This document shows, in pieces, positions 25,561 through 33,643 of a stretch of 51,325 nucleotides of DNA. Source of the stretch: an uncultured Bacteroides sp. (GTDB lineage: Bacteria; Bacteroidota; Bacteroidia; Bacteroidales; Bacteroidaceae); contig CAMTPA010000010.1 in the NCBI GenBank assembly GCA_947074275.1, forward strand, positions 1-51,325. The letters run 5' to 3'. The translations under genes were made by a program, and so were the position numbers. Position 1 is the first letter of the stretch. Every line of letters starts with the position of its first letter. Under the pieces are notes generated by a model. That model did not search any database. It worked only from the letters and a program-made list of their open reading frames with translations, and was not told the origin of the DNA.

Positions 25561-26655
25561 TTAATAGGTAAGCTGCATAATCACTGGGTTGTGATCGCTA
25601 TAATCCAAATGCTTAGAGTAATAGTTGATACCTTTAAAATCTGCTGTATTAAAAATGTAGTCGATTCGTAGCAGATGCTTGAAATAATTGAATGTGTACA
25701 TATAGCCGTGTCCGCTTGTTTGAAAACCATCTAAGAAATGTTTTCCTTTTACAGTGCGATAAGCATAAGAAGACGGTATTGAGTTAAAGTCACCACATAA
25801 AATGGTAGGATAGGGGGATTCTTCAATTTTTGTAGCTACAAAATCGGCCTGAAATGAACGTTTTACGAAATTCGTTTTCATATCGTTTGTTAGCACATCT
25901 ATTGCATTGTTGACTCCTCTAAGATCTTCTTTCTTGATTTCTTTTTCAACATTCCCTTTTGTTTGGCTAACTTCGGTTGTTTCTAAGTGGATATTAAATA
26001 ATCTGATGGTATCGCCATTGATATCTAAATCGCACCACATTCCACAATTTTTACTATCGGAATAAGTAAATAACTGCCCATTGATAATGGGGTATTTACT
26101 AAAAACAGCAATATTCAAAATCGGCTGTTTGTTTTTGGGAAAAGGAATGCACGAGTAGTTCCAATTGGATAAAGCAGCTCGTAAGCTATCAGTGTTAAAC
26201 TCTTTTGTAATTCCAAACTCTTGAAAGCATACAATATCAGCCTCTTGTTCTTGCATAAACTGACCAATTTGCCGACAATAATAGCCTGTTGTATCTTTGT
26301 TGAAGCTATGCACGTTGTAAGTGCCTATAATAAATCCTTTTTCATTGTTTGTTATTTGAGTTTCTATATTGGGTTTGAACGGAAAACGAAAAATACGATT
26401 TAGATAATTGTAATTTGTTCCTATTGCAATAAGTGGTATCAGAAACCAAATTTTAAATCGACACATCCAATAAATTAATGTCGCAGCATTAATGATGAGA
26501 ACAACAGGCAAAAATAATCCAAAAAGCGTAAGCGAATTGTTTTGCGCAGGTGATATAAATTTAGCACAAGCACCTGCTATGGCTACGCACGCAAATACGA
26601 TAGTCACAAAAATAGTAATATAATAACATAGTCTAAAAACAGCTTTTCTACCCAT
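25561..26655 (-). CDS. Membrane-anchored endonuclease/exonuclease/phosphatase family protein
   Basis: This 364-aa protein starts with three transmembrane segments (about 10-30, 42-62, 68-80), followed by an EEP catalytic domain. Active-site motifs are IGTYNVHSFN, CFQEFG, NIHLETTEV, ILCGDFNSIPSS and YSDHNPVIM. EEP domains hydrolyse phosphodiester or phosphoester bonds; the substrate cannot be assigned, and lipid or nucleotide substrates are both possible. Its ATG is separated by one base from the stop of the hybrid kinase, so the two are almost certainly cotranscribed and translationally coupled. Confidence 0.87.
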   Translation of the reverse strand: MGRKAVFRLCYYITIFVTIVFACVAIAGACAKFISPAQNNSLTLFGLFLPVVLIINAATLIYWMCRFKIWFLIPLIAIGTNYNYLNRIFRFPFKPNIETQITNNEKGFIIGTYNVHSFNKDTTGYYCRQIGQFMQEQEADIVCFQEFGITKEFNTDSLRAALSNWNYSCIPFPKNKQPILNIAVFSKYPIINGQLFTYSDSKNCGMWCDLDINGDTIRLFNIHLETTEVSQTKGNVEKEIKKEDLRGVNNAIDVLTNDMKTNFVKRSFQADFVATKIEESPYPTILCGDFNSIPSSYAYRTVKGKHFLDGFQTSGHGYMYTFNYFKHLLRIDYIFNTADFKGINYYSKHLDYSDHNPVIMQLTY

Positions 26656-26656
26656 T

Positions 26657-29320
26657 TCATAAATATTTTGTGATGATTTCTTCTAATGCTTCTTTTGCAA
26701 TAGGTTTTGTGATGAAATCGTTGCAGCCCGCATCAATAGCTTCTTTAATATTTTCGTCAAAAGCATAAGCACTTTGAGCAATAACAATAACATCTTCCGA
26801 CAATTGACGAATTATTTTCGTAGCCTCTATACCGTTTAATTGTGGCATATTGAGATCCATTAATATTAAATCGGGTTTATATTCATCAAACATTGTCACA
26901 GCATCCATCCCGTTTGTTGCTCTGATTAGATTAAATCTATCATTAAACATCAGTTTCAAAAGTTTGTAATTGTTGTCAATATCCTCTGCAACTAAAACTG
27001 TTTTACTTTTGTCGGATGATTCAATTGCTTTTTTATTCTGCAAATCTTCTTCTTGAAACTTCGCATTATCATTAGAATAAACTTCGTTGTTGGGTAAATT
27101 GTTTGCAATATCATTATTATTGCATTCATTTGAGCAAAGAGGAACCCAAAAATAAAACTCTGTACCTACTCCTAATTCAGATTTAACGTTGATTTCTCCA
27201 CCCAATCTTTCGATAATGCTTTTACATATTGATAGCCCCAATCCTGTTCCTTGAACATTATCATCCAATTTTACGAATCGCTCAAATACTGTTCTTAGTT
27301 TGTTTTCTGCAATTCCTGTACCGGTATCGCGAACGTGGAAGTGTACCTTATCACCTTTTTGCACATAACCATAACTGATGCTGCCATTGGTTGTGAACTT
27401 TGACGCATTGCCAATTAGGTTTGATAACACTTGAAACAAACGGTTTTTATCTGATTCTATACTAAGTAATTTGTCAGATGGTTCAAATATCAACTCTACT
27501 CCTTCTGGCTGCCTAAATGTATGAGCATAGAATATTTCTTGGCATAGTTTATAGAGCTGCATTCGTGAGTATGTAAATTCCATTACTCCCGATTCAATTT
27601 TGGATAAATCCAGAATCTCATTAATGAGTTGTAATAAGCGTTCGTTGTTTGCGTCTATTATCTCGTAGTAACTGCTTCGTTCATCTTTGTCATCGCATTC
27701 AGAAATGATTCTCGAAAAACCAATGATGGCGTTTAATGGAGTACGAATCTCATGGCTCATATTTGCTAAAAAGGCAGATTTAAGTTTGTCTGATTTTTCT
27801 GCTTTTTCTTTTGCTATTTCTAATTCACGTCTCATTAACTCCATCTCAGTTATATCCCATTCGATGCTTATGATAACTGGAGCGAAATCTTTGCCGTCTA
27901 CTTTGAGCTTTCTTTTATCGAGAATTAATTCATTCCCATTTTTATCTTTCCGTTCTTCTATGCGATGAACCACTTGTCCGGATTGAACAATGCTCATATC
28001 TTCAGCTAATTTTCTTTCTGCAATTTCTTTTGGGAAAAAGAAAAAGTCATTTTTGCCAATAGCGTCTTTTATTGAGCTTTCTATCTCTCTATTGTATGAT
28101 TCGCTGTTCCGATATAAATATCTGAATTCATTTTCTATATCTTTTACGACAATACCAGCAGGTAAGTTTTCCATAACTGTATCCATAATGCTATTGAGAC
28201 ATTTGATGTGAGATTCAAATCTCAAACGTTCTGATATGTCGTGTGCGAATGACCAATATGTGCTTATACCCTCATCGGTGGTGACATTATATAAAGTGCC
28301 TTCATAGGCAAGAATATCTGGATTCTGTTTTATGGGGTCATAAGCTCGAAACTCGACAAACTCGCCCGATTTTATTTTGCTATATCTTTCTACCCATTCT
28401 TCCAATGATTGCACGTCTCCTACAATATTATAAAGCTTCAAATTGCATAAGTCAACTTCATCGGGCACGTTGTGTGTTTGTCTGAATGTTCTGTTTGCAA
28501 ACACCATTGTACCCTCTTTATCGGCTGCATAGATGCTTTCCTTGGCATTGTTTATTGCGTGAGTCAATACATTTATATCATTTCTGTGTCTTTGAATGTC
28601 GGTCACATTTTGTACATACCCTTCAAAGCTGAACACACCTTCTCCGATTTCTTCACGCAGATAAGTTTGCAAGCGCAGATAGTAAATGGATCCTTTGTAT
28701 TTGATTCTGTATCCGATGCTGGATGGGTTGGCACCTTTCAGGTTGTTTTCGAGCCACGTCTGTACTTGAGGACGGTCTTCGGATACAACCAGTTCGTTTA
28801 CATAAACGTCCAACGAAACTGTTTGAATAGCCTCTTGTTGACACATAATGCCAGTATATCCTTTGAAATGAACAATGTTGTCCACGTTGTCGTATTGCCA
28901 TTGCCCTATTTGAGCCACTTTTTGAATCTCTTTCAACTCGTGGTTGGCACGCTCCAATTGAAGCTTAATATTGTTTCGCTTGGTTATATCTCTATACTGA
29001 CAAAGTACGCCATCTTTGTATGGCTGAAGAATACATTTAAAATAGTAGGTGTCATCTTTTAAATCTAAGCGATAATTCTTTGAAACCTTCTTTTTTTCTT
29101 TTAAAACACGTTGGAAACTTCTATACACTTTTAGTAACGTGTGTTTAGGTAGCATTTTAAAAATGTTTTTCCCTAATAATACGTTTTCTTGAAGAAACCA
29201 AAAGTCGCTTTGAGCATAAATATCTTCGCAAACTCCCGATTGGTTTATTAAGATTAATGTGTCGGCTGTCAACTTTAGTAAGTGTTCTGCATTTTGCGAA
29301 CTGTGTAATGTCCTTTCCAT
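26657..29320 (-). CDS. Hybrid sensor histidine kinase with multiple PAS domains and receiver
   Basis: This 887-aa protein lacks obvious transmembrane helices, so it is probably cytosolic. About four PAS/PAC-like modules lie in the first 490 residues, each ending in a DI(T/S)-type tail (YRDITKR, VTDIQRH, AHDISERL, EWDITEME). Next come HisKA with FLANMSHEIRTPLN (phosphoacceptor His), HATPase with an N box (NLIGNASKFT) and GTGLGLSI, and a C-terminal receiver with LMDLNMPQLNG (phospho-Asp) and DFITKPI. No separate output regulator is adjacent. A -7 box TATATTTG lies upstream on the minus strand (29356-29363). Confidence 0.93.
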   Translation of the reverse strand: MERTLHSSQNAEHLLKLTADTLILINQSGVCEDIYAQSDFWFLQENVLLGKNIFKMLPKHTLLKVYRSFQRVLKEKKKVSKNYRLDLKDDTYYFKCILQPYKDGVLCQYRDITKRNNIKLQLERANHELKEIQKVAQIGQWQYDNVDNIVHFKGYTGIMCQQEAIQTVSLDVYVNELVVSEDRPQVQTWLENNLKGANPSSIGYRIKYKGSIYYLRLQTYLREEIGEGVFSFEGYVQNVTDIQRHRNDINVLTHAINNAKESIYAADKEGTMVFANRTFRQTHNVPDEVDLCNLKLYNIVGDVQSLEEWVERYSKIKSGEFVEFRAYDPIKQNPDILAYEGTLYNVTTDEGISTYWSFAHDISERLRFESHIKCLNSIMDTVMENLPAGIVVKDIENEFRYLYRNSESYNREIESSIKDAIGKNDFFFFPKEIAERKLAEDMSIVQSGQVVHRIEERKDKNGNELILDKRKLKVDGKDFAPVIISIEWDITEMELMRRELEIAKEKAEKSDKLKSAFLANMSHEIRTPLNAIIGFSRIISECDDKDERSSYYEIIDANNERLLQLINEILDLSKIESGVMEFTYSRMQLYKLCQEIFYAHTFRQPEGVELIFEPSDKLLSIESDKNRLFQVLSNLIGNASKFTTNGSISYGYVQKGDKVHFHVRDTGTGIAENKLRTVFERFVKLDDNVQGTGLGLSICKSIIERLGGEINVKSELGVGTEFYFWVPLCSNECNNNDIANNLPNNEVYSNDNAKFQEEDLQNKKAIESSDKSKTVLVAEDIDNNYKLLKLMFNDRFNLIRATNGMDAVTMFDEYKPDLILMDLNMPQLNGIEATKIIRQLSEDVIVIAQSAYAFDENIKEAIDAGCNDFITKPIAKEALEEIITKYL

Positions 29321-29472
29321 CGCTTGTATTTACTAGATTTAAAAGATAATTCAGCCAAATATAAGTTTAATTTTTTAATATTCGTACAATTGATGTGACT
29401 ATTTTTAATGTTTTGGTTTTAAAACAGTATTAAGATGTGAAAATATAAAATGATTTGGTGTTAAATGAACGT

Positions 29473-30417
29473 TTATTTGCTAATCGTTTCGTCTATTACC
29501 TCTTTCATTGCTATCAAAATATCATTTTTAATCAATCTGTTTTGTGTGTATAGTTTAAATAGATGTTGCAGTTGTTTATTCTCTATTTTAAGGTTGGATT
29601 TTGCTGTTTTGTAATTTAAAATCCAGTCGTAGCGATAAAGCTCGCTTGTTGGGTTATTGTAATTTCTAAAGAGGTTTACCCCCAATGAGTAAATTAAAGA
29701 AGCGTCACGTATCACATTGGTTAAGGATTCGATGAAAATGGTGTACCAATAATAATCGGATATGAAGAGTTGTTCCATAAATGATAGCATCGCATATTGT
29801 GTGATGGGCTCTTCTACTTGCTTGAATGTGGGGGTATTACAATCGAAAAAAGCGTGAAACATTAATCTGACGTATGCGTAACATACGATGGATTCTCTGT
29901 TTTTATGGTATTTGCGAGTGGAATAAAAGGACTCGATGGAGTCGATAAACAAATGTGCTTCGGCTGGTTTTCCATTGCGAGCCGAAATGTAGCACCCCGA
30001 AGGACTGATAATCACTCCGTTTTCTTGCAGCGCATTACCTTTGTTGGATGTATCATCTACTATTTCATTGATTAAAACATCAAGTGCGGCATAATGATTT
30101 TCATTGTTGGTAGTTATTTCTTTGTAGAATTTCTTGTTGTATAAATCTTCAATAATCTCTTCTTCATCAAGTGCATCTATGAGATTGCGAAAAGGGGTCT
30201 TTACGAAATTTATTCCAAGTATGTTGTCCTTTTTATCTACTACATCGTTGTAATAGGATATATAGAAGTTTACATTTTTATGAATGTCGCCAAAGGTTTC
30301 AATGCCAGTTTGATGCGGATAAAAGCCGCGAAATGAAAATTGGCTGAGTTTGTTAAGAAGTTTTTCCTCTGACGATGTTAGCTGACAATGTTCGGTGGTG
30401 TTGTTGATAATATTCAT
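29473..30417 (-). CDS. Unrecognised protein, 314 aa
   Basis: I do not recognise a family. The product is soluble, rich in Asn, Tyr and Ile, and mostly helical to judge by the pattern. It contains two aromatic segments (RKYHKNRESIVCYAYVRLMFHAFFDC and FMEQLFISDYYWYTIFIESL, the second quoted in part). I start at 30417 (MNIINNTTEHC), since the -7 box TAAGTTTG (complement of 30464-30471) would put the transcript start at about 30457, right on the alternative ATG at 30456. The small lipoprotein gene is divergent from it. It may be a lineage-specific gene. Confidence 0.7.
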   Translation of the reverse strand: MNIINNTTEHCQLTSSEEKLLNKLSQFSFRGFYPHQTGIETFGDIHKNVNFYISYYNDVVDKKDNILGINFVKTPFRNLIDALDEEEIIEDLYNKKFYKEITTNNENHYAALDVLINEIVDDTSNKGNALQENGVIISPSGCYISARNGKPAEAHLFIDSIESFYSTRKYHKNRESIVCYAYVRLMFHAFFDCNTPTFKQVEEPITQYAMLSFMEQLFISDYYWYTIFIESLTNVIRDASLIYSLGVNLFRNYNNPTSELYRYDWILNYKTAKSNLKIENKQLQHLFKLYTQNRLIKNDILIAMKEVIDETISK

Positions 30418-30463
30418 TGATGTTGTTTTTTGGTAGTGAAAGTTATGTGGCATCATTATGCTA

Positions 30464-30513
30464 CAAACTTACAAAAAAACGAGTTTATAAATGATATTTT
30501 ATTTGTACTTTTG
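30464..30513. promoter_or_regulatory. Divergent -7 boxes for the unknown gene and the small lipoprotein
   Basis: Minus strand: TAAGTTTG (complement of 30464-30471). Plus strand: TACTTTTG (30506-30513), 31 nt before the ATG at 30544, with an imperfect TTTA at 30484-30487 in the -33 position. Both fit TAnnTTTG. Confidence 0.5.
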
Positions 30514-30543
30514 CGACAATAATTAATTGAAAAGAAAAGTTTT

Positions 30544-30969
30544 ATGTACAACACGTGCTTTTTAAAACGACAAAATGTATTGTTGGTTGGCCTGATGCTG
30601 CTGACGCTGATTGGTTTTTCATCTTGCGCACAACAAGATGATAATACTTTGTACCGCAACTTGATAGGTTATTCGTGGATAGGCGATCTTGGTTTCGAGA
30701 ATCGTGGCTACGCAGTGAATAACATCATTACTTTTAAAGGGAATGATTATGCGGTGGATGACCAGTATTTTATGGATAATGGTGAGTTTGCTACAACAAT
30801 GACAATACGCTGGTGGGTTGATGGCGCTACTTTGTGGATGGACTACGGAGGCATAAATCCGATGTTTGAGATTCGTGATTTATTTGTAGGTTCTGAATAT
30901 CTTAGTGGCACTCTGTATGTAAATGGTGCATACGAAGGCTATATTCGTATGGATAAATATTACTATTAA
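30544..30969 (+). CDS. Small lipoprotein of unknown function
   Basis: This 141-aa predicted lipoprotein has signal peptide and lipobox IGFSSC (C28). The body of about 110 residues is beta-rich with many Gly, Tyr and Trp (NLIGYSWIGDLGFENRG, WWVDGATLWMDYGG) and ends YIRMDKYYY. The short beta-barrel pattern is lipocalin-like in look, but I cannot assign a family. It has its own -7 box, and repeat array D with a 56-nt palindrome lies directly after it. Confidence 0.75.
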   Translation: MYNTCFLKRQNVLLVGLMLLTLIGFSSCAQQDDNTLYRNLIGYSWIGDLGFENRGYAVNNIITFKGNDYAVDDQYFMDNGEFATTMTIRWWVDGATLWMDYGGINPMFEIRDLFVGSEYLSGTLYVNGAYEGYIRMDKYYY

Positions 30970-30978
30970 TATTTTGAT

Positions 30979-31059
30979 TCTCGACTATACACAATTGGCG
31001 CGATAGCTGTGAACAGTTATCGCGCCAATTGTGTATAGTTATCAAGTGAAATGTTTATT
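30979..31059. repeat. 22-bp periodic repeat array D (4 units) containing a 56-nt palindrome
   Basis: Cores start at 30979, 31001, 31023 and 31045: TCTCGACTATACACA, CGATAGCTGTGAACA, CGCCAATTGTGTATA and AGTGAAATGTTTATT. Within it, 30984-31011 and 31012-31039 are reverse complements at 26 of 28 positions, with an almost loop-free centre. It separates two convergent genes and probably acts as a hairpin for both transcripts. The last unit overlaps the stop codon of the pseudouridine synthase gene (31055). Confidence 0.85.
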
Positions 31060-32002
31060 GTTGTTCGGCGGCTGGCCTGTGCTTGATAAACAGCTTTTTG
31101 AAGGCCGATGGATAAGGGGTTTCAAACTCCATTAGCTCATTGGTGACTGGATGATAAAAGCACAGTTTGAAAGCGTGCAGAGCCAAGCGGTTAATGGGGT
31201 TTGGTGCAATGTCTCCACCATATCTTCCATCACCGATGAGGGGGTGTCCAAGGCTTTGCAGATGTACGCGAATTTGGTTTTTGCGTCCCGTTTCCAAATC
31301 GAGTTCAATCAGCGATAAGCCATTACCGCGTTTGATGGTGCGGTAGTGGGTGATTGATTTAGAGCCACCATCATCGTAAGTGCTATTGCTCACGTAGATG
31401 GTTTTATCGGTCAACCACGACACCACAGTGTCGTGACTTTTTTCCATTTCGCCAGTAGCCACTGCCACGTAGCGGCGGTCGGTCACAATATCGTGCCAGT
31501 TGTCACGCAGAGTTCGCTGGGTTTTTTCGTCTTTGGCAAACATCATCAAACCCGATGTGTCACGGTCTAACCGATGCACCACAAATATGCGGTGTTGCTT
31601 GCCCGAGCGTTGCACGTATTCGTTCAATATTGATTGAGCTGTGCGCTCTTTTTGTCGTTCGGTAGCCACCGATAGCAATCCCTCCTTTTTTTCAATCACA
31701 ATGATGTAAGCATCTTCATACACGATGTTCATCAGTCGGTGGGTGAACTCTTTGCGCCCTTTCACCTTGCTGATTTGTACGCGCATACCTGGTTTCAAAG
31801 GGAAGTTGAATTGTGTGGTAATCACATTGTCTACGTAAACCACACGTTTGCTGAGCAATGTTTTCAGCTTGGTGCGACTTGCATCGGGCATTCTGGCCGC
31901 AAGAAACTCCATCAACTCCATTGGCTCTTTCACCAAATATCCTGTGTATTCAGCCTTAGCCTTGTCGGCAGGCGTTCTTCTTACTCTTTTTTTCTTTTCC
32001 AT
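31055..32002 (-). CDS. RluA-family pseudouridine synthase
   Basis: The product is a 315-aa RluA-like enzyme. The N-terminal part (about 25-80) is an S4-like RNA-binding domain (LMEFLAARMPDASRTKLKTLL), and the catalytic core has HRLDRDTSGLMMFAKD (Asp146) and, later, LETGRKNQIRVHLQSLGHPLIGDGRYG. It isomerises uridine in rRNA or tRNA; the target position is not readable. The Lys/Arg-rich N-terminus (EKKKRVRRT) favours RNA contact. It lies 11 nt after the RlmD-like gene, so both belong to an rRNA modification operon. Confidence 0.93.
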   Translation of the reverse strand: MEKKKRVRRTPADKAKAEYTGYLVKEPMELMEFLAARMPDASRTKLKTLLSKRVVYVDNVITTQFNFPLKPGMRVQISKVKGRKEFTHRLMNIVYEDAYIIVIEKKEGLLSVATERQKERTAQSILNEYVQRSGKQHRIFVVHRLDRDTSGLMMFAKDEKTQRTLRDNWHDIVTDRRYVAVATGEMEKSHDTVVSWLTDKTIYVSNSTYDDGGSKSITHYRTIKRGNGLSLIELDLETGRKNQIRVHLQSLGHPLIGDGRYGGDIAPNPINRLALHAFKLCFYHPVTNELMEFETPYPSAFKKLFIKHRPAAEQQ

Positions 32003-32013
32003 TTCTGAGATTT

Positions 32014-33432
32014 TTATCTACGTTCAAGCAGCACCACATTTTCTACGTGGTGCGTGTGTGGAAACATATCTACGGGCTGCACAGCCGTCACTTTGTATTT
32101 AGGGTCGAGCAGCTGAAGGTCTCGTGCCTGTGTGGCTGGGTTGCAGCTTACGTACACGATGCGTTGCGGCTCTGCAAAAAGAATCACATCAACTACATCT
32201 TGGTGCATACCGGCGCGTGGAGGGTCGGTGATGATAACATCGGGGCGGCCATATTCGTTGATAAATTCTTGCGTGAGCATATCTTTCATATCGCCAGCAA
32301 AGAAAAGGGCATTGTTGATTCCATTTATTCCGGCATTCACCTTGGCATCTTCAATGGCTTCGGGCACATATTCAATGCCGATTACTTGGCGTGCTTTGCT
32401 TGCCACGAAATTGGCAATGGTTCCGGTGCCAGTGTAAAGGTCGTACACCAATTCATTCCCAGTCAACCCAGCGAAATTGCGTGTTATTTTATAAAGGTTG
32501 TAAGCTTGTTCCGAGTTGGTTTGATAAAATGATTTCGGGCCGATTTTAAATCGAAGTCCTTCCATCTCTTCAAAAATATGGTCGTTCCCTTTGAACACGT
32601 GTACATCCAAATCATTGATTGTATCGTTGCACTTATTGTTTACCACATATAATAAAGAGGTGATTTCGGGGAAAGAATCTGCCACATATTGCAACAGTTG
32701 CTTAAAGAGCTTCATCTCTTCATCGTTTTCAATCTTGCAAATCAAAATCAGCATCAGCTCGCCAGTTGATGAAGTGCGTACAATCATATTGCGCAGCATT
32801 CCTTCGTGATTGCGCAGGTTGATGAACGAATAGTTGTGCTCGTAAGCATAATCGCGTATGGCGTTGCGCAAACGGTTGGCTATATCATCTTGCAACCAGC
32901 ATTTCTCAATGGCCAGCACTTTGTCGAAAGCTCCAGGAATGTGGAATCCAACAGCATTCATTTGGTCATACTTCACATCCTGTTTTACCTCTTCATACGT
33001 CAACCAACGCTTGTTGGAGAAGGTAAATTCAAGTTTGTTTCGATACAACTCGGTTTTTTCCGAGCCTAAGATGGGAGAAACCTCTGGAAGTTCAATTTTT
33101 CCGATGCGGCGCAAGTTGTCTTCTACTTGTTGCTGCTTATACTTTATTTGCTCTGAATAGGGGAGAACTTGCCATTTACAACCACCGCAAACTCCGTAAT
33201 GTTCGCAAAATGGTTTGGCACGCAATGAGGAGTATTCGTGAAAATGCACCGCTTCAGCTTCTGCATATTTGTTTTTTTTCCGTTTCACCTGCAAGTCTAC
33301 CACGTCGCCAGGCACTACATAAGGAACAAAAACTACTAAGTCATCTATCTTCACTATGGCTTTTCCTTCGGCAGCCACACCCGTAATTGTTACCTTCTCT
33401 AAAAGGGGAAGGGCTTTTTTCTTTCTTGCCAC
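32014..33432 (-). CDS. rlmD: 23S rRNA (uracil-C5)-methyltransferase, RlmD/RumA-like
   Basis: This 472-aa class I SAM methyltransferase of the TrmA/RlmD group has an N-terminal TRAM domain (about 10-65) and Fe-S ligands CEHYGVCGGCKW (C76, C82, C85). The SAM motif is DLYTGTGTIANFVA, followed by TDPPRAGMHQDV and the catalytic cysteine in VYVSCNPATQARDL. RlmD methylates U1939 of 23S rRNA in E. coli, but RlmC/RlmCD-type specificity cannot be ruled out. A -7 box TACTTTTG (complement of 33461-33468) lies upstream. Confidence 0.92.
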   Translation of the reverse strand: MARKKKALPLLEKVTITGVAAEGKAIVKIDDLVVFVPYVVPGDVVDLQVKRKKNKYAEAEAVHFHEYSSLRAKPFCEHYGVCGGCKWQVLPYSEQIKYKQQQVEDNLRRIGKIELPEVSPILGSEKTELYRNKLEFTFSNKRWLTYEEVKQDVKYDQMNAVGFHIPGAFDKVLAIEKCWLQDDIANRLRNAIRDYAYEHNYSFINLRNHEGMLRNMIVRTSSTGELMLILICKIENDEEMKLFKQLLQYVADSFPEITSLLYVVNNKCNDTINDLDVHVFKGNDHIFEEMEGLRFKIGPKSFYQTNSEQAYNLYKITRNFAGLTGNELVYDLYTGTGTIANFVASKARQVIGIEYVPEAIEDAKVNAGINGINNALFFAGDMKDMLTQEFINEYGRPDVIITDPPRAGMHQDVVDVILFAEPQRIVYVSCNPATQARDLQLLDPKYKVTAVQPVDMFPHTHHVENVVLLERR

Positions 33433-33491
33433 TTTTACACCAATCTATTAATAATTGATGCAAAAGTAACCAATTTTTCGAGATATTATTC

Positions 33492-33506
33492 TGTCAACTG
33501 TGAATA
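33492..33506. repeat. Isolated single copy of the 22-bp repeat core
   Basis: TGTCAACTGTGAATA differs by one base from a core of array F (TGTCAACTGTTAATA). No clear copy lies 22 bp to either side, so this may be a decayed or seed copy. It sits between rlmD and ppdK. Confidence 0.5.
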
Positions 33507-33560
33507 TTCAATATTGCTAAGTAGAAATTACATTTTGCTGCATTTTTTTTCCTTAAAAGT

Positions 33561-33590
33561 TTTGAAGTTTGTGAAATATCGTTAGTTTTG
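33561..33590 (+). promoter_or_regulatory. Promoter of ppdK
   Basis: TTTG (33561-33564), an 18-nt spacer and TAGTTTTG (33583-33590) match the Bacteroidetes consensus well. The start codon is about 50 nt downstream. Confidence 0.75.
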
Positions 33591-33643
33591 CGTTTCTAAA
33601 AAACACACTTTTTGACTTTTTGATAACTTTAAATACCTATATT

